A stretch of DNA of 64,000 nt from assembly GCF_019059575.1 (NCBI RefSeq), contig NW_024882994.1, positions 62,001-126,000 on the forward strand. Direction: 5' to 3'. Of the stretch, positions 55,301-64,000 are shown one piece after another. The translations under genes and the position numbers were made by a program. Position 1 is the first letter of the stretch, and the number at the start of each line of letters is the position of its first letter. The DNA is from Amphibalanus amphitrite (lineage: Eukaryota; Arthropoda; Thecostraca; Balanomorpha; Balanidae). The notes beneath the pieces were generated by a model. It was not told where the DNA came from. It did not search any database and worked only from the letters and a program-made list of their open reading frames with translations.

Positions 55301-58300
55301 GTGTCTGCCCGGGTAAGGCCAGTCTTTGCGCGTGGTGTCGACGGATCGACACTGACTGCGTCCATTGGCTGATGGGCAATCCGCCCACTGGATAAGTGAC
55401 TAGGTCACTATTCAGTGACCAGGTCTCTGGTCAGCTATTGGAGCAAGTGCCCGATGGGTGTGTTGCTGACTGTTGTTCAGCGGCTGGCATTTGCTAAGTC
55501 GACGTGATCCGCACAATCCTGCTTCAGACAACAGACAACACTGGCGAATGCTACCGACTCATCGTTTTACCGGCTGACAGCTTTGCATTTGCCCGCGGAG
55601 CTGCCTCAGGACCTATGCAGGACGCCTACCCCTGGATCTTCTCGCCTGCGCTTGCTGGGCTCTGAGATGGCCTAGCGAGTGGAGAAGGGAATTGTGACTT
55701 GTGAGTGCTTTTGCACATTGCAAGTGCCGCGTGGTTTGTACTTCGGACGGTGGCTATTGTCAAATGCTGGATTGAAGGTCTCAGTTGATGTCCCTCTGAA
55801 TCGTAACAAAGTCTTTGGCTGACTGTCCTTGATACAAAGAACGACATCGCCTCTCGACCAGTTATCTCTTCAGTTGGAAGACCATGAGAATATTTCAGCC
55901 CTTCCTGGCTCTATAAATGGCTATGGATGGCTTTCCACGCCAAGCAATCCCATCTGAGGCGCTTTTAGCACTGCTAAGACGCCTACCGCCACCGGTCCTT
56001 TTAACTTGACGTCAGGGCGGTCCTCGGAGCAGAGCGGCCCCCTCCTGGACCTTTGGGCCAGCGGCGGCCCATTGACGGTCATCGGCACCGGGCCGTGCCG
56101 TCCAGTCTAAGAAAATAGCGGCGCCGACCTCGCCGCCCAGATGTTGGCAGATGCAGCTCGAACCCCAGTGACGTCAAAGGGCCGGTCTGTGACGTCACTG
56201 GAGTGGGCCGTCCGTCCGCGCCTCCTGCGTGCAGTGACCTTGCACCGCCTGGCAACGGCCGACCTGGAGACGGGTAATGGCTGGTGAACGGCCGACCTGG
56301 CTATAACGTGGGGTGCGAGCGGCCGTTCTGGATAAATGTGTGAGGCCTGAGCTCGGCCGCTCACGCCTTACTTCTGTCCACTGGCTGCAGAGATGTGTCC
56401 TCACTCCCGATCAACGTTTGGCCTGGTCTTATCAACATCACTTCTAACGCAGTCAAGCCTGAGTAACGTAACTCTGCTTAAATTATATTAACACACTCGG
56501 TGCTGATATAATTTAATATGCTGCTCTATGCGATTACTCGGTAGGTAGCAATACTAAATTATCAGTGCCTTACAATGTGTAACGTTTTGGTCGGTTTCGT
56601 AACAATTAGTCATGTTACCACTTACCAACATACCTATCATTTGTGCATCGCGTGCCAGTGCCACTCATGACGATACCACGTCTGAAACCCGCCCATTCAC
56701 CATGAGCTTTGCGACCGTGCATGTGCATCTCTGATCAGTTATGCAATGAAGCAGACTGGCAGGCATTGCATAATCGGCGGTCTGGTGGAGTTCAGGACAG
56801 AAATCCTTTCGCTCCTTTCATCTGTAGAAATACTCTTGTGGATTGATGTTTTGTACTGTAATACATATGGCTCATGTCGTCCAGTGATGCTCCACTTTCT
56901 ACCTGACAATGATTCCATGTCCTGCAGGATCGATGATCCCATGATTCCATGTCCTCCAATGTGTAGTTTCTTTCTTGCAACACTGGTGGTCTCAGGTCCT
57001 GCAATGCTTGTTCATATCCTACGGCAGTGGCGGTTCTACGTCCTCTTACCTGACGGCAGAAAATCAGTGCTTCCACGCCTTGTTTTCACATCTTGCGGCG
57101 GTAAATGGTAATGATCCTCATCTTGCCCTTTGTTCTACGTCTCTCGTTTGGCATTCGAGTCTCGGGTGGCCCCGCGATATGCCGGTAGCAGAGCTGTCAG
57201 ACTGTACCAGTCTCAGTCCCAGTCTCAGTCTCGTCGCTGTCGCAGCAGTCCTCATAACCTTGGCCTGGGTCCACGGGCCCCGTGCCAGATTTGGTGGAAT
57301 CGCCAGCCCGCGCTGGGGGCATTTTAACTGTCATAACGGTCCCCATTCGTGACGTTAGGCAGTCAGCTTGAAAGGCCATCTGAGGGGGAGGGGGTGGGGG
57401 AAGAGGTTCCGTGTGGTGGTTTGTGGAAATGGATGTTGTTTTGGCTGCCCAAAATATCTGGTCGTGAGATATAAATTGCCAAGAGCCATAAGAGCCACGT
57501 TGCGTTAGACTTGGCTCTTTCGGTGGGTTCACTTTGTAAATGTCTGGCTCATCATTGAAAATGGAGAAAATGGAGATCTCATTCCAAACAAACACTGATG
57601 TTTGACTTTTATCGTAAAGATGAAGAACACTTTTGTGCATGGCAGATTTGGTAATTTGTGATGCGTGATGCACGAATCTTATGTGCGTTTTTGATTCTCA
57701 TGTTTTTCCATTTGATTGGCGCCTGTATTTACCATTTGCCATGATATTTTGAATACATTAAATAGTTTTCATGTAGACCAGATAAAAGTTGCGTTATTCC
57801 ATTCTTTAATCCCAGTGGTACCGGGTACGCTATCCCTTACCATTCTCTCAGCAACTGAACTAGCATGAATCCATGTTTGTGATAGAGCAGTCTCCGATGG
57901 TTCTCGTCTCTCGAGCCATCAGCAGTTCCACGTGAACTGTGGACCATCAGTAGGAGCGTCATCAGAAATGGTGAAACCTCAGTGGATTTACCATTACAAT
58001 ATATCCCGATGTCGGCCGCCCCACCCAGAACTACTGCTGAGTCGCCGTCTGAACCGCCGACTTTTTATATCGGCGTCGACACGTTCCAGACAGGCGGCGT
58101 GTAAAGACCGCTTCTGGCTCTGAAAAACCGCTGCGCGTGCGGTGAACACTGCCCCGGGGCACAACCCTTGACCCCGGCGGCCGCTCCTGGCCAGCCGCCG
58201 CACTGTAGGCGTTCGGGCCGGTCTAGCCTCTTACGGGGCAAAAAAATTATTTTGCTTTTATGAAAACAAAAAGCATACCAATCGACTACAAAATGTCCAT

Positions 58301-59020
58301 ACATTACATAAATGACCATTATCTGGTCATGCAACAACTTGGTATAGGGTGAAAGGGGCTTCAAACACAAAGATTTCTTAGGCCGTAGACAAGTCATAGT
58401 TTTCGGGTGTTTGAAGACTCAAAGTAGATGCCATGGGGATCCTACGCGCGTGAGTTTTACACGTAAATGGTTTTATGAGTTGTTCTGTGACATGTTACGA
58501 CCAATTCCGCGCAACGAAAAATGAAGTTGCGAAAATCATTTAGCAGCATGAGAGATAAACATGTCATCGAGTTATTTTGTATGCTTAAAATGAATATCAC
58601 TCACTATGTTAAAGCCGATCTTTTGAGTTCCCCCAGGTCCCGCTCTAAATCGTGTGTCACAATGTGCATTGTGATGTTATTGAACCGGCCAAGCAATAAA
58701 AAAGTGCGCAAACTTGCGCCATTTGCTGCTATGCAACATTTTGCAATACGCTGTCTAGCCTTTATTAGCTCCATAGTGACGGGAGCGAACAAATCAGCCT
58801 GCATTTTAGCTTATATTATTTCAAGTGATGACAGTAACACCAGCCAGTGTTATCTCGTGGGTCAGAAGCATTCTAATTGACCGGAGGATGAGCTGTCACG
58901 TGACCAGAAAGGCCTCAGGCGATGCACAGTGGGCGATCCGGCCGGTCTGGGCTCGCGAAACCTCAAACACATTTTGTTTCCTAAAAAAATGAGAAGTATT
59001 GCACATGAGTTAATGGGAAA
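52331..59020. other. Long stretch without a recognised gene
   Basis: Many short ORFs but none with a domain, consistent codon use or matching splice sites. It includes a GC-rich block at 54800-55000. It may be the intron of a gene whose promoter lies near 52 kb. No TTAA-type elements with clear ends were seen in it. Confidence 0.35.
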
Positions 59021-59034
59021 TTCTGCATAAGTCA

Positions 59035-59689
59035 CGCCCCCCCCCCGAGGCCGAGGGGGGGGGGGTGCTGCCCCCTTATAGGTTTTAACGCGATAGCTCA
59101 CAACACGCCGCCGATAAAGAGCTGAAACTTGGCATACTTGACCTTTGATTCAAGCCGGATCTGGTTAAATCAACCGCATTTTCAGGTTACGTCAGGTCAG
59201 GTCGCTGACCTATGACGTCATAAGTGAACCTCTGCACGGTCCTCAGATGTCGCAACGTCGCAACGCCCTCAGTGCCAAAGGAACTTTCACAGGAAGATGG
59301 AACTTACAGGACGTAGCATACTGCGAGGTCTCACAATTTGTATATCTCGGATTTTTTGCTAAAGTTCACATGCGGTCAGGTCGGTCACGTGATCTCACCG
59401 TTATAAGTCAATGAGGGAAATATGGAAACTGTTATTTTAGCGCCAGGAATGATCTAAAACTATCTCAAGCACATGGAATCATGGTTTCATGCGCTCCCTG
59501 CAAGGTACGGTGCTACACCTTTGCATTGCTAACCTTGCATGACGTCATTTATGACGTCACAAGGGCCATATTAGTTTTCCGTCAATACCTCCGGAACAAA
59601 GTAAGTTAGACAGTCGACCTCCTCTGACCAAGTTCGTGACCTGAGGGACTCTTACCAGACTTTGACTCGAGGTCAACGACTCAAAACCT
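59035..59689. mobile_element. GGTCA element, second subfamily, partial
   Basis: Matches 41039-41720 in order (G-run, GCGATAGCTC, AGAGCTGAAACTTGGCATAC, CTATGACGTCATAAGTGAAC). The right end is lost at the boundary with 59694-60505. Confidence 0.65.
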
Positions 59690-59693
59690 TAAC

Positions 59694-60505
59694 CCTCGGA
59701 CTTATAAGGGGTCGAACGGACCACCCTCGTTTTTTTCGCGAATAACTCGCGTAAAAAGTGGCCGATCAAGACGAAACTTTCAGTACATTCGGGTTAATCA
59801 ATTTTACACCTACACTAAAAATTTCATGACCCTGACCCAAATCACCTTTGACCTGTGACCTATTTCTCGAGACCATGTTTGGCCGGAATCGCGATTCGGC
59901 GTGTCGGCTCACATTATCCGCGCGGTTGCAGTCTTTTTGTGGTTTCAAACGTTCAACCATGTGAAATGATGTTGGTTCCATGCATTATGCTGGGTGTCAA
60001 GGTCACCTGAAGGTCAGGTCAGGTCATTGACCTTTGGTGACCTCGGTTCACTTTTTCGAGTTTTACATGTTTCTAGGCTAGTTTTTGGAGCTGATTTCGA
60101 ATTTAGCGACCATTTGAGCATTTACGAAGTAGTTTTGGTGCCTTCTTATCATGTTACGAGGCTGTCAGTAGCGGTTGACACCTACTATGAATACCCGGCA
60201 GGGCGCATACTGGTTGACCTGACCTGACCTGACCCGACCTGGCCTAAATGCATGAAGAAATCATCTGTGATCAAAACTAGCATGAAATTCGTGATCAGCA
60301 CCCCGAAAAGCCCCAAAGCAACCTCACTTTACGATGTTTTAACAGGTTCCGATTTTCCCGAATTTTGGGTAATTGACCTGACCTGGAAGGTCAACCAATG
60401 ACCTAGGACCTTAAAATTGGGTATCATCGGCTTCGTCTCATCACGGGAAGCAAGCTCGTTTTTTCCGCAAAGCTCTAGCTCCATCAGGGGCCAAACCGCA
60501 AGGGG
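59694..60505. mobile_element. GGTCA-family TTAA element, inverted copy
   Basis: TTAA at 59690-59693 then CCCTCGGAC. The reverse complement follows 1733-2622 in order (GACCATGTTTGGCCGGAATC, AAGGTCAGGTCAGGTCA, AAAGCTCTAGCTCCATCAGG). The far end is decayed. Confidence 0.6.
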
Positions 60506-60519
60506 GAATGGAAGTGCTC

Positions 60520-61880
60520 CGTTTTGCCACGTTTATGCAACATTTCATGCAGTTCCTGCACATTGCGAAAGCTTATAACATGGGAAACGTCATGCATTCA
60601 CGTTCTTTAATGAATTTGCTACAGTTTGGTGTGTAATTCGTAGGCGTAGGTCTCCTAGATCCAAGGCTATAAGGGTTGAAAGGTTGTGAGAGGCTAGAAC
60701 CCCTGAAACGCCCACTGTGCGCCGGGGGGGGGGGGCTGTGTGTGTCGGGGGGGGGGGGGGTCTGTTACCGAGTCACTGCCCCGTCACGCAGCCGGAACAG
60801 GCGCCGCTCAGGTGCCGTGGTCCGTACCGCCGTGGTGTTCCGGACTCCGCACCGTTCAGTCGTGCGTCGGCCGTCGAGCGGGTTGGAGTAGACGGAGGAG
60901 CAGGGGTTTGATGACGGAACTGGTAGGAAGGAGTCAGCGGCTCGACAGATACCTGGGTGAGCGGTCAGAACAGGGCAGATTGGTGGGTCCTTGAAGCTCG
61001 GTATGAGAAAAGTTTCTCTGGGCCGAGGCGTGATTGTAGACCGGCGAACATTTTCATTCATTTATAATAGCTCGATAGGTCGTTTGTGTTCTAGCTGCTG
61101 GCCCATGAGTGATCTTTGTGGAAAAGCTTAGGTATTGCCGAAGATGAGTCAATACCGACTATAAGCAGACACTAATGTTATTCGTGATGCCCCGACTAGC
61201 ATAAGTAGTGGTATGTTTTACCAGTTGCTAATCGGCATTTTATAAAGCCGTCAATATCATCCATTGTAATATTCAGCTATCTTCGGCGAATTTAATGTGT
61301 CGTTGAATGTCGTCAGAGACCAGACCCATAGTGATTTTGTTTACCTAAACCTCAATCTTCTACTTCAGTTTCTTCCTTGACTTTGATGTTCAAACATTGT
61401 TTGCTAATTGCTCATGGCCCTGTGACCTTTTGTGACCTCGACTGCAATCTGCAATCTACCGCCAATGTTTGCATCCATTCCTTTTCTTGTGTGCTATTGA
61501 CTGCAGTGTGCTATTTGGCACCTGGATAGTGGATATGCTAGCGTTTTCCGTCAAATTGGGCGTGCTATGTCTCATGCAAACATCAACGCAACCGAAGCCT
61601 CCTTTCTCCGTTTTTACATGCCAGCACTTTGGCCGATAGCTGTCGATAGGGCCACCCCCGTCTTTTGAAGTAGCTCCCGTCTTGTCACGGTTCGTGCCGC
61701 CGTGGTCGTTATGATAGCTCACGTGTGTCGATGATAAGTCAGAGGATGGAGCAGACCTACCCACTGGAACGAACGGGCTGACAGAGGTCATGGGGGGGGG
61801 GGAGGTATAAAGACAGAAACTTCAGGGTCGTTCGCCGCGACTGCCTACCGCCTGACCCTTTTCGTTACTGCGAACTGCAC
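60520..61880. other. No gene recognised
   Basis: Contains two G-runs at 60724-60734 and 60748-60760 and otherwise unique sequence. The overlapping ORFs at 60676-61061 are on opposite strands without a domain. Confidence 0.35.
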
Positions 61881-62205
61881 ACTGTCGGCCTCACCGCCCA
61901 CCGCCCACAGTCCACAGCCCACCGTCTACGGCTCACCGTCTACCGTCCCACCGCCCACTGCCTACCGCCCACCGCCCACCGCCCACTGCCCTGTCCCCAC
62001 CGCCCACCGCCTGCCCCCAACCACCACCCACCACCCACCGCCCACCGCCCACCGCCCACCGCCACCGCCACCGCCCACCGTCCACCGCCCATTGCCCACC
62101 GTCTACCGCCCTGTCTCCACCGCCCGCCGCCCCACCGCCCTGTCCTCACCGCCCGCCGCCTGTCTACCGCCCACCGCCACCGCCCACCGCCCATTGCACT
62201 CTCAC
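61880..62205. repeat. CCACCGCC minisatellite
   Basis: Long degenerate array of CCGCCCA/CCACCGCC. The glycine/tryptophan-rich minus-strand ORF here is a product of it. Confidence 0.9.
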
Positions 62206-62369
62206 CCGCCCCTCGATTGGCAGCTTTCCCTTACGTGCCGCGGTTGAGGCCGTTCACCCCGCCGTCTTGCATGGAAGCTATGATTAAGCTCAACCCTTAC
62301 ACGATAATTACACGTTAACTATGCACTGTGCACTGAGCTCTGCTCCAAACAAGGTGCGCTAATCACCAG

Positions 62370-62510
62370 CTGGTGCCGATACTTAAACCGCCGTGAGTCA
62401 CAGTCCCACTGGTGACGATACTTTAACCGCTGTGGGTCACAGTCCCACTGGTGACGATACTTTAACCGCCGTGAGTCACAGTCCCACTGGTGACGATACT
62501 TTGGGTCACA
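62370..62510. repeat. 45-bp tandem repeat
   Basis: Three to four copies of GTCACAGTCCCACTGGTGAC with ATACTTTAACCGC, period about 45 bp. Confidence 0.85.
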
Positions 62511-62989
62511 ATCACAGCTTTGGGGGTCTAGTCCCACTACTCTCGGCTTTCTCCCCAATATGCGAGTGTGAGGGCGGAGTCGTAATTGACAATCGGACCT
62601 TTGATTGTTGAAAACCGAACCAGTTTCCCTGTGGAACACGTTTGCAAAGCAGCCTTTCATCCAACCACACATTCGTGTACAGTTTACTGGGAAGGTGTCA
62701 AGCAAGAACAGTGGAACCCAAACACAATACAGCTGTACCCACAGCGGTGTCTGAACGCCCCACCCTCACTCCCAACATGCATTTCGAGTTTGTCGGCCTC
62801 CTGCTAAGTCCATTCACGTTATGCTGTGGAGCCGAGTAGGTGTCGAGATCCGGCTCCGATAGCGCCCAGGGCTGACCCGGCGCGCTGTGCTATCACGTTT
62901 GGGTGGTGGTAGCACCGGGGTGATACGAGCGAACGGACCGTGAACGTGCCTGTGGGCACAGCGTGCAGCAGCTGTGCCGACTGCTGGTG

Positions 62990-63150
62990 GATTCGGGGGT
63001 ACTGGGTGCTATGTTTGATGTCGTGTTTGTTTGCTTGTGTGCTCTTGTGTTTTTTGGTGTTTGTTGTTGTGTTTGTTGCGATGTTTGCTGGTGTAGTGTT
63101 TGTGGATGCATTGTTTGGTATTCGTTGGTGTGTTGTGGTGTTTGCTGATT
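62990..63150. repeat. GTGTTTGTTG-type low-complexity tract
   Basis: G/T-biased plus strand with recurring GTGTTTG and GTTGTG words. The ORFs are Val/Cys-rich by composition only. Confidence 0.7.
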
Positions 63151-63299
63151 CCTTTTTACAAATTGCTTAAATAGCATGCAAATGTGAGTGAAATGCAGTG
63201 TGGGCCGTCGTAACGCAGTGTGGTGTAGCATAGTGTATCGTTAGTGCAGGAAAGTGCAGTGTAATCAATAGCGTGCTGTCAACGGTGCCATCCGCGGCC

Positions 63300-63400
63300 C
63301 TGCCGTTCCACCCCGTGTTGATGTCCTATTCCAGTCCTTCCTTTTCGCCCCGTGTCGGTGTCCTATTCCAGTCGTTCCTTTTCGCCCCGTGTCGATGTCG
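63300..63400. repeat. 39-bp tandem repeat
   Basis: About three copies of TTCGCCCCGTGTCGGTGTCC plus TATTCCAGTC. Confidence 0.8.
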
Positions 63401-63754
63401 TATTCCTGCCCTCGCCATGGCACCGACCGCCGGCCGTACGACAGACTGACCGGTGACGTCATCAGCGGCCAATGGGCGCGCGGTATCGAGCCGTGTGCGC
63501 CCGGAGGTAACGTATCTGTGTACGGTGTCGTCGGGGTGGGCGGTACTGTCCTCGAGTAGCTGCAGCGGGGTTAGGGTAAGGTCGCATCTCTCCCCGTTAG
63601 TGGTCACTCGGCACCTACCTTGTCAGAAATCAGATCCTTTCCCCTTCCCTCAGCTGACCCACATCTGTCGTTCCCCTCATCAGCTACCCGGACGAAATGT
63701 GAATAAGTCTTATCTCTCTGGGTGTTCACAGCGTTTTTCTCCGTGTCTTGTCGT

Positions 63755-63950
63755 CCGCAGTGTCAGGCAGATCACCCTCCTCAGAGTCTCCAGGCGCTCC
63801 AAGTGTCGATGAGCTAACCTCCACCGTCTCTCTAAAGCATAGTGTCTGTCAGCTAACCCTCCCCGTCTCTCTGGCCTCTCAGCTGACCCTGCCTTGTCTC
63901 TCTTTGCTGCAGTCTCTCTCAGCTGACCCTGTTTCCCCTCCGATGGACCA
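63755..63950. repeat. CTCAGCTGACCCT-type degenerate repeat
   Basis: Recurring CAGCTGACCCT and CGTCTCTCT words. A possible acceptor GTCCGCAG at 63760 precedes an open frame on the plus strand, but its content is the repeat, so I do not call an exon. The window ends at 64000 within similar sequence. Confidence 0.6.
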
Positions 63951-64000
63951 GTACCCGGGGCCGATAGCCAGGCGTTAACTCTCCCCCTCTGTCCTCAGTG

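Noticed and set aside
61940..62194. Gly/Trp/Arg-rich minus-strand ORF
   Set aside because: A translation of the CCACCGCC minisatellite.

Overview
The window looks like genomic DNA of an arthropod, most likely a crustacean. The genes are split by GT-AG introns with conserved phases, the encoded families (NFU1, ING with a PHD finger, an insect-type BTB-zinc finger protein, a Mab-21/cGAS-like protein) are animal ones, and much of the sequence is intergenic or intronic transposon debris. A barnacle-like crustacean is a guess only. I saw no operons, CRISPR arrays, rRNA genes or convincing tRNA genes.

Left part (1-23 kb): a dense field of non-autonomous DNA transposons surrounds one minus-strand gene. 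Its main exon (19693-22027) encodes a Mab-21/cGAS-like nucleotidyltransferase domain. Phase-compatible downstream exons at 10722-11387 and 7666-8003 add a long charged coiled coil and a glutamine-rich tail. An in-frame TAA sits inside the glutamine run. Between exons 1 and 2 lies a deeply nested stack of transposons (about 12.5-18 kb), with target-site duplications visible at several levels.

Middle part (23-38 kb): a complete minus-strand NFU1 gene (six coding exons, 281 residues), whose last intron carries an 82-bp tandem array that repeatedly copies the 3' splice site and start of the last exon. Next to it is a 1.67-kb LTR retrotransposon with identical 108-bp LTRs, a 5-bp target duplication and a pol fragment flipped relative to gag. 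A plus-strand BTB-C2H2 zinc-finger gene follows (33008-37898). One of its introns holds an antisense intronless gene for a four-pass membrane protein.

Right part (38-64 kb): a minus-strand ING-family gene (42471-43554), further TTAA-flanked elements, a second copy of a 1-kb palindromic TTAA element, a CpG-rich promoter-like block near 52 kb, and long stretches where I recognise no gene. Several minisatellites occupy 61.8-64 kb.

The repeats form recognisable families: TTAA-flanked (piggyBac-like) elements with G-run/C-run hairpins at the ends and arrays of GGTCA, hAT-like elements with 8-bp duplications, one Mutator-like element with a 10-bp duplication, a TA-flanked element, a palindromic E-box repeat, and a possible tRNA-derived SINE. 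The genes are unrelated in function as far as I can tell (Fe-S cluster assembly, chromatin reading, transcription, probable innate-immune nucleotide signalling); nothing in the layout suggests a shared pathway.
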